A DNA stretch of 6,856 nucleotides from NCBI GenBank assembly GCA_001603685.1, contig LUZO01000284.1, positions 1-6,856 of the forward strand, given 5' to 3'. This document shows positions 1-5,324 of this stretch, in pieces. The translations under genes were made by a program, and so were the position numbers. This stretch comes from Bacteroidales bacterium Bact_23 (GTDB taxonomy: Bacteria > Bacteroidota > Bacteroidia > Bacteroidales > Lentimicrobiaceae). Below the pieces are notes generated by a model. The model worked only from the letters and a program-made list of their open reading frames with translations, ran no database searches and was not told the DNA's origin. Each line of letters starts with the position of its first letter. Position 1 is the stretch's first letter.

Positions 1-4
1 CAAT

Positions 5-12
5 TATATTTG
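5..12 (+). promoter_or_regulatory. Candidate Bacteroidota -7 promoter box for the PAS gene
   Basis: TATATTTG matches the TAnnTTTG consensus recognised by the Bacteroidota primary sigma factor. It predicts a transcript start near 16-18 and a leader of about 85-125 nt, depending on which start codon is used. The matching -33 element would lie left of the window, so only half the promoter can be seen. Such an AT-rich octamer can occur by chance. Confidence 0.45.
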
Positions 13-72
13 TGGCTTCGAAAAAAGAACGACATATTGATTTTTGATACAACACGGGGAATGGCTGTTTTC

Positions 73-89
73 GATTGTTGAGGACAATC
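73..89 (+). promoter_or_regulatory. Small hairpin in the leader of the PAS gene
   Basis: GATTGT (73-78) and ACAATC (84-89) are perfect inverted repeats around a five-base TGAGG loop. The structure lies between the candidate promoter and the possible starts of the PAS gene. It also overlaps the end of a six-codon reading frame (61-81) whose TGA falls at the beginning of the loop. There is no U-tract after it, so it is not an intrinsic terminator. A role is inferred only from its position, and the stem is short. Confidence 0.25.
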
Positions 90-143
90 ATCAATTGAAA
101 ATGGCACTTGGGTGATTCTTTTCTATTTTCAAAACTATTTGAT

Positions 144-1721
144 ATGCACGACGGAAAACGGGATGATGCTGTGATTGATGACGGCCTGGCGGAACTGCTT
201 TCAGGAATAAATTCTCAGATTGCGCTTTTCGATATTCTTCAAAGGGAATCCTCAGATGTTTTCTGGCTGATGGATATGCAACTGAAGACCATTTACATGA
301 GTCCTTCCGTTGTAAAAAATCTGGGCTATACGGTTGAGGAATACACCTCTCTGTCTCTGGAGGAAAGGCTCCCACCCGAATCTTTCAGGCTGATGCAGAA
401 GATATTGATGAATGATTTGCTTCCGGTTATCAAAGGAGAAAAACCGGATACAGGAAACCCCCTGGTATATGAAATGCTGCACAAGCACAAGAACGGCCAT
501 ATGGTTTGGGGTGAAATCAGCATTAATCTGATCCGTGGAAAGAGTGGCGGTTTCATTGCCATTCTTGGGATTACCCGTAACATAGACGAACGCAAAAGGG
601 CTCAGATAGCACTGGAGGAGAGCCGGAAAAAGTATCTGACTCTCGTTGAGAACTCTCCCGACTGGGTTTGGGAAGTGGATGAAGATTTAAAACTCACCTA
701 TATTAATAGCAGGCCTGCGGAAGTTTTCGGGATTCCGGTTGAATTTGTTCTTGGCAAAACCCCGTTTGAGTTTTCCGATCCCTCCACCGTCGAAAATGAA
801 ATGACCAGATTCAATAACAAGCTGCACTCCAGATTGCCATTTGCCGGATACCTGCAGGTGTTGCGCGATAAAAATGGCCGCAAGGTATATCTTGAAGTCA
901 GCGGAAATCCTGTGTTCGACAGCGAAGGGATATTCAGAGGTTACCAGGGTGTGGGAAGAGACATTACCGAAAGGCAGATGGCAGCCCGCAAAATTGAGCG
1001 ATTCGAACGGAGCAGGCATTTTATGCTAAGCGTTGAAGATTATGCTTTCATGGTTCTGGATGAAAATCTTGAAATCATCGAATGGAGTATCGGCGCATCC
1101 GGAATATTCGGCTATGACAGAAGCGATGCGATGTCGGATAAGATATTCCCCTTGTTGTGGGAACCTGAAAGGAGAAAGGCCATCAGTGCCACATTCAAAC
1201 GAAATGTAAAACTGGCCGGAGTCAGGTATTTTGAGGCGGAAAACCTTCGGAAAGACGGAAGGCTGGTGCGTTGCAAATGGGCCATCGATAACTGGTTCGA
1301 ATCTGACGGCTCATTTGCCGGTGCTTATGCAGCCGTTAGTATTGTATCGGGTGTTACCGACCTGAAACTGAAAGCCGACGGGCTTAATGCCCTGCTGCTG
1401 CAGGAAGGCATACAGGCCTTCTTTACAAACCCGAAAATGCGGCTGACCTATGCATCGGCATCAATCAGCGAAACATTCGGGAAATCTCCTGAACAGATGA
1501 AAGGAACGGATGCAGCAAGCCTGTTTGATAAATCATCATTTGAAGATATTACAAATCAGGGTGTTCTGTTTGCAAAAAAGAACCGGAAATGGTCGGATGA
1601 GGTAACCCTGGTAAGCGAAAGCAAGTCTTATTTTTCCAGGAAGCTTGTGCTGAGCGGTCATTTTGACAAAAACAACAAACTTATCGGGTATATCTTTTTA
1701 TTTACTCCGGCTAAACGGTAG
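144..1721 (+). CDS. Multi-PAS-domain sensory protein without a visible output domain
   Basis: The 525-residue product (from ATG 144) looks like a chain of about four PAS domains: roughly residues 25-153, 155-282, 288-408 and 412-522. The first two end in the typical PAC motif (GITRNIDER near 142-150, GVGRDITER near 269-277), each followed by a short charged linker helix. The second has the clear start SPDWVWEVDEDLKLTYINS. PAS domains sense ligands, redox state or light, or mediate protein contacts. I see no histidine-kinase H-box, GGDEF, EAL, HTH or response-regulator sequence, and no signal peptide or membrane segment, so the protein should be cytoplasmic. The ligand and partner are unknown. 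The reading frame stays open back to 99, with a TTG at 108 as an alternative start. ATG 101, which has the AAA context of the other genes here, is out of frame by one base. The 5' end is therefore uncertain. The gene is probably transcribed separately from thrS. Confidence 0.85.
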   Translation: MHDGKRDDAVIDDGLAELLSGINSQIALFDILQRESSDVFWLMDMQLKTIYMSPSVVKNLGYTVEEYTSLSLEERLPPESFRLMQKILMNDLLPVIKGEKPDTGNPLVYEMLHKHKNGHMVWGEISINLIRGKSGGFIAILGITRNIDERKRAQIALEESRKKYLTLVENSPDWVWEVDEDLKLTYINSRPAEVFGIPVEFVLGKTPFEFSDPSTVENEMTRFNNKLHSRLPFAGYLQVLRDKNGRKVYLEVSGNPVFDSEGIFRGYQGVGRDITERQMAARKIERFERSRHFMLSVEDYAFMVLDENLEIIEWSIGASGIFGYDRSDAMSDKIFPLLWEPERRKAISATFKRNVKLAGVRYFEAENLRKDGRLVRCKWAIDNWFESDGSFAGAYAAVSIVSGVTDLKLKADGLNALLLQEGIQAFFTNPKMRLTYASASISETFGKSPEQMKGTDAASLFDKSSFEDITNQGVLFAKKNRKWSDEVTLVSESKSYFSRKLVLSGHFDKNNKLIGYIFLFTPAKR

Positions 1722-1805
1722 TGAAAATCCAGCGCAAACAGCTTTTTAAGCCTCCTTTCAGGCCTGAGAAGTCAGCCTGCAAACCCCATTGAGGTTGGGA
1801 AGCCT

Positions 1806-1845
1806 GATTGTTCTGCAAAAAAATAAAACCCCGATTGTTCCGCAA
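1806..1845. repeat. Imperfect 13-base direct repeat
   Basis: GATTGTTCTGCAA (1806-1818) recurs as GATTGTTCCGCAA (1833-1845), with 12 of 13 bases identical and starts 27 bases apart. The purpose is unknown. It could be a pair of regulator half-sites, a small local duplication, or chance. Confidence 0.4.
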
Positions 1846-1861
1846 GCAGCAATGGCTGGTA

Positions 1862-1886
1862 TAATGCATTGAAAATCATTGCATTA
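1862..1886. repeat. 7-bp inverted repeat TAATGCA / TGCATTA
   Basis: TAATGCA (1862-1868) and TGCATTA (1880-1886) are perfect inverted repeats around an 11-base spacer. As RNA this gives a weak, AT-rich stem with no U-run after it, so termination is unlikely. As DNA it has the size and spacing of a dimeric regulator site, but nothing confirms that. Confidence 0.35.
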
Positions 1887-1938
1887 AAATTAGTCAAGCG
1901 GATGTTATGGCAAACTTAATCCGCTGAAATACTTTTTC

Positions 1939-1977
1939 TTAACCGACAATGCTTTTCTGAAGCGGTGTTTAGGTTAA
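1939..1977 (+). promoter_or_regulatory. Nested dyad upstream of the thrS -7 box, possible operator
   Basis: TTAACC (1939-1944) pairs with GGTTAA (1972-1977), and GCTT (1951-1954) pairs with AAGC (1960-1963). The two pairs share nearly the same centre (1957-1958). The outer arm ends six bases before the -7 box, so the dyad covers the stretch where a -33 element would be expected. I could not recognise a normal -33 element there. An operator or activator site is an inference from this geometry. Confidence 0.3.
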
Positions 1978-1983
1978 TATTTG

Positions 1984-1991
1984 TATCTTTG
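1984..1991 (+). promoter_or_regulatory. Bacteroidota -7 promoter box for thrS and probably the whole cluster
   Basis: TATCTTTG, followed by CAC, is a textbook match to TAnnTTTG. It predicts a transcript start near 1996 and a leader of only about 28 nt before ATG 2024. That is too short for a T-box or for the long structured operator found before E. coli thrS. No clear -33 TTTG lies at the usual distance. No comparable promoter was found before infC, rpmI or rplT, so this one probably serves all four genes. Confidence 0.7.
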
Positions 1992-2023
1992 CACCCAATT
2001 TTGAAAAAAGTTATTTGCTGAAA

Positions 2024-3958
2024 ATGATTAATATAACACTGCCTGATAATTCTGTAAGGCAATACCCTGAAGGGGTAACTTCATTTGAGATTGCACGCAG
2101 CATTAGCGAAGGGCTGGCGCGTAATGTGCTGTCGGCCAATGTAAATGGCGAAGTATGGGACCTTACAAGGCCCATCAAATCGGATGCGAATGTAAAACTG
2201 TACACCTGGGATAATCCGGAAGGAAAGGCCACCATGTGGCACTCATCGGCTCACCTTATGGCTGAGGCCATTGAGCAGCTCTATCCCGGAGTTAAATTCG
2301 GAATTGGCCCCGATATTGAGAACGGTTTCTACTACGATATGGATTTCGGCGATTATGAAATCTCCGCTTCCGATCTCGAAAAGATAGAAAAGCGGATGCT
2401 GGAACTTGCAAAGGAGAAACAGACCTACAATCGCCGGGAGGTATCGAAAGCGGATGCCATCAGGTATTTCACCGGGAAAGACGATGAGTATAAGCTTGAA
2501 CTGATTAATGATCTGGAAGACGGACAGATAACCTTCTACGAGTCGGGCACTTTCACCGACCTTTGCCGCGGCCCGCATCTGCCCGATACCGGTAACATAA
2601 AAGCTGTGAAACTGCTGAATATAGCCGGCGCATACTGGCGCGGCGATGAAAAGCGCAAACAGCTGACCCGCATCTATGGCATTACATTCCCAAAACAGAA
2701 GGAACTCGCCGAGTACCTCGAGATGCTGGAAGAAGCCAAAAAACGCGATCACAGGAAGCTTGGAAAAGAGCTTGAACTGTTTACTTTCTCGCAGAAAGTA
2801 GGCCAGGGGCTGCCGTTGTGGTTGCCCAAAGGCGCACAGCTTCGCGACCGTCTTGAGCGTTTCCTGCGCAATGTTCAGCAGAAAGCCGGATATCAGCCGG
2901 TAATAACCCCGCACATTGGCAATGTTGAGCTGTACAAGACTTCGGGGCACTTCCAGAAATACGGGAAGGACAGCTTCCAGCCGATTTCAACTCCAATTGA
3001 GGGTGAGCAGTTTATGCTGAAACCGATGAACTGCCCGCATCATTGTGAAATTTACAGTTCAAAACCGAGGTCGTACAAAGACCTGCCGATCAGGTTTGCC
3101 GAGTTCGGCACGGTTTACCGCTATGAGCAGAGCGGCGAGCTGCACGGACTTACCCGCGTACGCGGATTTACTCAGGACGATGCCCACATCTTCTGCACAC
3201 CCGATCAGCTTAAAAGTGAGTTCATTGCCGTTATCGACATTGTGCTGCATATCTTCAAAACACTGAGTTTCAAGGAGTACACCGCACAAATATCGCTGCG
3301 CGACAAGGATAAAAAGGAGAAGTACATCGGAAGCGATGAAAACTGGGATAAAGCCGAACAGGCAATCATCGATTCGGTGAAGGAAGCCGGAATTGATGCC
3401 GTTATCGAATATGGCGAGGCCGCTTTCTATGGCCCCAAACTCGATTTTATGGTGAAGGACGCCCTCGGCCGCAAATGGCAGTTGGGTACCATTCAGGTTG
3501 ACTACAACCTGCCTGAAAGGTTTGATCTTGAATATATTGGCAATGATAACCAAAAACACCGCCCGGTGATGATTCATCGTGCACCTTTCGGTTCCATGGA
3601 GCGGTTTGTAGCTGTGCTGATTGAGCATTCGGGAGGAAACTTTCCGCTCTGGCTCACTCCCGACCAGTTCATCATCCTCCCGATCAGCGAAAAATATGCA
3701 GATTATTCAAAAAAACTTTTAAATCTGCTGAATAATTCCGAAATTCGCGGCCAAATTGACGAAAGGAGTGAGAAGACCGGTCGTAAGATCAGGGATGCCG
3801 AGCTTAACAAGATACCCTACATGCTGATCGTAGGTGAGAAGGAAGAAGCTGAAGGCACTGTCTCTGTAAGGAAACACGGCACCGGCGACCTTGGGTCATT
3901 TACAGTTGAAGCATTTATTGAAATGATAAATAAAGAGGTCAGCGGAGCTGTAAGCTGA
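2024..3958 (+). CDS. thrS: Threonine--tRNA ligase
   Basis: Cytoplasmic class II synthetase that activates threonine with ATP, charges tRNA-Thr and hydrolyses mischarged Ser-tRNA. The 644-residue product has the full family layout: TGS domain (about 1-62); editing domain with HSSAH (H73, H77) and CRGPH (C181, H185); catalytic core (about 245-540); and C-terminal anticodon-binding domain (about 545-640). The expected zinc ligands are C337 in MNCPHH, H388 in DDAHIF and H518 in the HRAPFGSMERF segment that also carries motif 3. Motif 2 is visible as FGTVYRYE and RVRGFTQDD. ATG 2024 is chosen over an upstream in-frame TTG at 2015 because it has AAA directly before it and begins the TGS domain at once. 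It is the first gene of a cluster with infC, rpmI and rplT; the infC start lies 34 bases after its stop. Nothing appears truncated or altered. Confidence 0.98.
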   Translation: MINITLPDNSVRQYPEGVTSFEIARSISEGLARNVLSANVNGEVWDLTRPIKSDANVKLYTWDNPEGKATMWHSSAHLMAEAIEQLYPGVKFGIGPDIENGFYYDMDFGDYEISASDLEKIEKRMLELAKEKQTYNRREVSKADAIRYFTGKDDEYKLELINDLEDGQITFYESGTFTDLCRGPHLPDTGNIKAVKLLNIAGAYWRGDEKRKQLTRIYGITFPKQKELAEYLEMLEEAKKRDHRKLGKELELFTFSQKVGQGLPLWLPKGAQLRDRLERFLRNVQQKAGYQPVITPHIGNVELYKTSGHFQKYGKDSFQPISTPIEGEQFMLKPMNCPHHCEIYSSKPRSYKDLPIRFAEFGTVYRYEQSGELHGLTRVRGFTQDDAHIFCTPDQLKSEFIAVIDIVLHIFKTLSFKEYTAQISLRDKDKKEKYIGSDENWDKAEQAIIDSVKEAGIDAVIEYGEAAFYGPKLDFMVKDALGRKWQLGTIQVDYNLPERFDLEYIGNDNQKHRPVMIHRAPFGSMERFVAVLIEHSGGNFPLWLTPDQFIILPISEKYADYSKKLLNLLNNSEIRGQIDERSEKTGRKIRDAELNKIPYMLIVGEKEEAEGTVSVRKHGTGDLGSFTVEAFIEMINKEVSGAVS

Positions 3959-3960
3959 TC

Positions 3961-3973
3961 TTAATTATTAACC
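3961..3973. repeat. 13-base intergenic repeat, copy 1 (before infC)
   Basis: TTAATTATTAACC lies just after the thrS stop and before the infC Shine-Dalgarno sequence. The identical 13-mer recurs at 4801-4813 after the rpmI stop. It is AT-rich, so chance is possible, but both copies sit in intercistronic gaps of the same operon. Confidence 0.4.
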
Positions 3974-3977
3974 AACC

Positions 3978-3986
3978 AAAGGAGGA
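3978..3986 (+). promoter_or_regulatory. Strong Shine-Dalgarno sequence of infC
   Basis: AAAGGAGGA contains the full AGGAGG core, with seven bases between GGAGG and the ATA codon at 3993, which is ideal spacing. Every other gene in the window lacks such a motif and has AAA before its ATG, as is usual in Bacteroidota. This site therefore decides the infC start and marks it as initiated in a different way. Confidence 0.85.
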
Positions 3987-3992
3987 TTTTTT

Positions 3993-4553
3993 ATAGCAAC
4001 GCCGTTTAGAAACCCGAGAGGACCGCGCCCTCTTCCGAAAAAGAAGGAGGAACTGCACCAGATTAATGAAAGAATTAAAGCCCCGGTAGTACGAGTTGTG
4101 GGCGACAATGTGGAAACAGGCATCTACAGCATCAAAGATGCATTGGCCATTGCTCAGAGACTTGAACTCGACCTTGTCGAAATTTCACCAACTGCCAGTC
4201 CGCCGGTTTGTAAAGTAACGGATTACAAGAAGTTCCTTTACGAACTGAAGAAAAAGCAGAAAGAGATTAAGGCAAAATCAACCAAAATTGTCGTTAAGGA
4301 AATTCGCCTGGGCCCAAATACCGATGATCATGATTTTAATTTTAAATTGAAACATGCCATCAAGTTTCTCGAAGAAGGTGCAAAGGTGAAGGTTGAAGTT
4401 TTCTTCAGGGGGAGAAGCATTGTTTACAAAGATCAGGGCGAAATAAAGCTCCTGCAGTTTGCTTCATTGCTCGAAGATTACGGAAAGGTTGAAAGACTGC
4501 CGCTGCTGGAAGGAAAGCGTATGATTATGATCATCGCACCTCTGAAAAAGTAG
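3993..4553 (+). CDS. infC: Translation initiation factor IF-3, ATA start
   Basis: IF3 binds the 30S subunit, keeps it apart from 50S and rejects wrong initiator tRNA and start codons. Read from ATA 3993 the product is 186 residues and complete. It has a basic, proline-rich leader (1-20), an N-terminal domain beginning at LHQINERIKAPVVRVVG and containing LDLVEISPTASPPVCKVTDY (about 60-78), a lysine-rich linker (about 84-100), and a C-terminal domain with VKEIRLGPNTDDHD, FFRGRS and the final GKRMIMIIAPLKK. A GTG at 4098 also opens this frame but would delete the conserved INERIKAPVVRV part, so it is rejected. The frame is closed upstream by TAA at 3969. No ATG lies between that stop and the conserved N-terminus. 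Rare start codons (AUU, AUC, AUA) are known in infC of other bacteria and allow autoregulation, because IF3 itself discriminates against them. The ATA here fits that pattern. Confidence 0.95.
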   Translation: MATPFRNPRGPRPLPKKKEELHQINERIKAPVVRVVGDNVETGIYSIKDALAIAQRLELDLVEISPTASPPVCKVTDYKKFLYELKKKQKEIKAKSTKIVVKEIRLGPNTDDHDFNFKLKHAIKFLEEGAKVKVEVFFRGRSIVYKDQGEIKLLQFASLLEDYGKVERLPLLEGKRMIMIIAPLKK

Positions 4554-4555
4554 AA

Positions 4556-4571
4556 AGTTTTGTAAAAAACT
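4556..4571 (+). promoter_or_regulatory. Hairpin with GTAA tetraloop between infC and rpmI
   Basis: AGTTTT (4556-4561) and AAAACT (4566-4571) are perfectly complementary around GTAA, a GNRA-type loop. The hairpin begins two bases after the infC stop and lies about 30 bases before rpmI. The stem is only six pairs and mostly A-U, and no U-tract follows, so it is not a terminator. A protective or regulatory role is inference. Confidence 0.3.
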
Positions 4572-4600
4572 CAATATAAACCCAACAAATAAATTGTAAA

Positions 4601-4792
4601 ATGCCAAAAATGAAGTCAAAATCCAGTGCCAAAAAAAGGTTCGATGTAACCGGCACCGGTAAACTGAAAAGGAAGCATGCTTACAAGAGTCACATCCTGA
4701 CTAAAAAATCGATTAAGCGGAAACGGAATCTTACCTATACCGCCATCGTTGATTCAGCGGATGCGAAGAATGTAAAGATGATGCTCCAGTAA
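4601..4792 (+). CDS. rpmI: 50S ribosomal protein L35 (bL35)
   Basis: Small, very basic protein of the large ribosomal subunit, 63 residues, the normal length for the family. The N-terminus MPKMKSKSSAKKRFDVTGTG, followed by KLKRKHAYKSHILTKKS and KRKRNLTYTAIVD, is the standard bL35 sequence. It ends in VKMMLQ, a slightly short and weakly basic tail. The ATG has TAAA before it and no Shine-Dalgarno sequence. It follows infC after 47 bases and precedes rplT, the conserved infC-rpmI-rplT order, so all three are probably co-transcribed. In E. coli and Bacillus these genes are under feedback control by L20. Whether that holds here cannot be told from the gene itself. Confidence 0.97.
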   Translation: MPKMKSKSSAKKRFDVTGTGKLKRKHAYKSHILTKKSIKRKRNLTYTAIVDSADAKNVKMMLQ

Positions 4793-4800
4793 AAGTTGTG

Positions 4801-4813
4801 TTAATTATTAACC
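4801..4813. repeat. 13-base intergenic repeat, copy 2 (between rpmI and rplT)
   Basis: TTAATTATTAACC is identical to 3961-3973. It begins eight bases after the rpmI stop and lies upstream of the paired hairpins before rplT. The bases on either side differ from copy 1. Confidence 0.4.
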
Positions 4814-4833
4814 CTTGCTTTCTGCACCTAAGA

Positions 4834-4862
4834 TTCCCGTAAAACCTGGGAACGCGAAAGCG
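4834..4862 (+). promoter_or_regulatory. Two adjacent hairpins before rplT, possible L20 feedback site
   Basis: TTCCC (4834-4838) pairs with GGGAA (4848-4852) around a nine-base loop. It is followed at once by CGC (4853-4855) pairing with GCG (4860-4862) around GAAA, a GNRA tetraloop. The helices abut without a spacer and could stack. The structure ends 14 bases before the rplT ATG. L20 is known in other phyla to bind its own mRNA at structures that mimic its 23S rRNA site. Assigning that role here rests only on position and fold. Confidence 0.35.
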
Positions 4863-4876
4863 AAAACAAAAACAAA

Positions 4877-5224
4877 ATGCCAAGATCAGTAAACGCAGTT
4901 GCCTCAAGGGCACGCAGAAAAAAAATCCTGAAGGCCGTTAAAGGACAGTTTGGCCGCAGGAAAAATGTTTGGACGGTTGCTAAAAATGCATACGAAAAAG
5001 GCATGGTGTATGCATACCGCGACAGACGACAGAAAAAACGCAATTTCCGCAGTTTGTGGATTACCCGTATCAATGCCGGAGTCAGGGAATATGGAATGTC
5101 CTACTCTGTTTTCATGGGTAAACTCAAACAAAAGAATATCAGCCTTGACCGTAAGGTGCTGGCCGACCTGGCTATGAATCACCCCGTCGCTTTCAAGGCA
5201 ATCGTTGAGGCGGTTAAGAATTAA
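4877..5224 (+). CDS. rplT: 50S ribosomal protein L20 (bL20)
   Basis: L20 binds 23S rRNA early and is needed for large-subunit assembly; in several bacteria it also represses its own operon. The product has 115 residues, the typical length. It starts MPRSVNAVASRARRKKILKA and continues with GQFGRRKNVWTVAKNAYEKG and YAYRDRRQKKRNFRSLWITR, the basic extended arm that threads into rRNA. The globular C-terminal part follows, with INAGVREYGMSYSVFMGKL and LDRKVLADLAMNHPVAF. The ATG has CAAA before it and no Shine-Dalgarno sequence. It is the last gene of the thrS-infC-rpmI-rplT cluster, with an 84-base gap after rpmI that holds a candidate control structure, and a strong terminator about 25 bases after the stop. 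Confidence 0.98.
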   Translation: MPRSVNAVASRARRKKILKAVKGQFGRRKNVWTVAKNAYEKGMVYAYRDRRQKKRNFRSLWITRINAGVREYGMSYSVFMGKLKQKNISLDRKVLADLAMNHPVAFKAIVEAVKN

Positions 5225-5248
5225 TCAGCGCTTCACACGATCCGGTAC

Positions 5249-5279
5249 AAAAAGGCCACCTTAACGGGTGGCTTTTTTT
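5249..5279. terminator. Rho-independent terminator shared by two convergent genes
   Basis: GCCACC (5255-5260) pairs with GGTGGC (5267-5272) around TTAACG. The stem extends with AAAAAG (5249-5254) against TTTTTT (5273-5278), giving 12 pairs including one G-U, with a run of seven T on the plus strand. Read on the minus strand, the same hairpin ends in a run of five T. It therefore can end both the rplT transcript and the convergent minus-strand transcript, whose gene stops at 5325. Confidence 0.93.
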
Positions 5280-5324
5280 ATTTTCCGGCAAATGGGCTGA
5301 GGTAATCTGAATTCAGGCAAGCGG

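Larger units (their letters stand above)
1722..2023. other. Intergenic region between the PAS gene and thrS
   Basis: About 300 bases without a convincing gene. The stop codon of the PAS gene (TAG) is followed immediately by TGA, and I see no remnant of a kinase or other output domain in the sequence after it. The left part holds a perfect palindrome TCAGGCCTGA (1758-1767), a 13-base imperfect direct repeat (1806-1818, 1833-1845), a small CAGC/GCTG hairpin (1847-1858) and a TAATGCA/TGCATTA inverted repeat (1862-1886). The right part holds a nested dyad and the thrS promoter. No hairpin is followed by a good T-tract, so the terminator of the PAS gene was not identified. Confidence 0.7.

Noticed and set aside
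687..1019. Minus-strand reading frame of 110 residues inside the PAS gene
   Set aside because: Antisense shadow of the second PAS domain.
1758..1767. Palindrome TCAGGCCTGA as terminator of the PAS gene
   Set aside because: A loopless palindrome with no T-run after it; it cannot be called an intrinsic terminator.
1722..2014. T-box, riboswitch or tRNA-like control element before thrS
   Set aside because: The likely promoter at 1984-1991 leaves a leader of only about 28 nt, and no T-box motif, specifier stem or tRNA fold was found upstream.
2015..2023. Upstream TTG start of thrS
   Set aside because: ATG 2024 has the AAA context of the neighbouring genes and starts the TGS domain directly; the three extra residues have no support.
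2243..2950. Long minus-strand reading frame of 235 residues inside thrS
   Set aside because: It lies wholly in the antisense of conserved thrS codons and its translation resembles no family I know; it is a composition shadow.
3059..3628. Minus-strand reading frame of 189 residues inside thrS
   Set aside because: Antisense of the catalytic core, with no promoter and no recognisable protein.
4098..4553. IF3 starting at GTG 4098 (151 residues)
   Set aside because: It would remove the conserved INERIKAPVVRV segment of the N-terminal domain, and it ignores the strong Shine-Dalgarno sequence at 3978-3986.
4904..5182. Minus-strand and alternate plus-strand frames overlapping rplT
   Set aside because: All overlap an unmistakable L20 gene and have no family resemblance.
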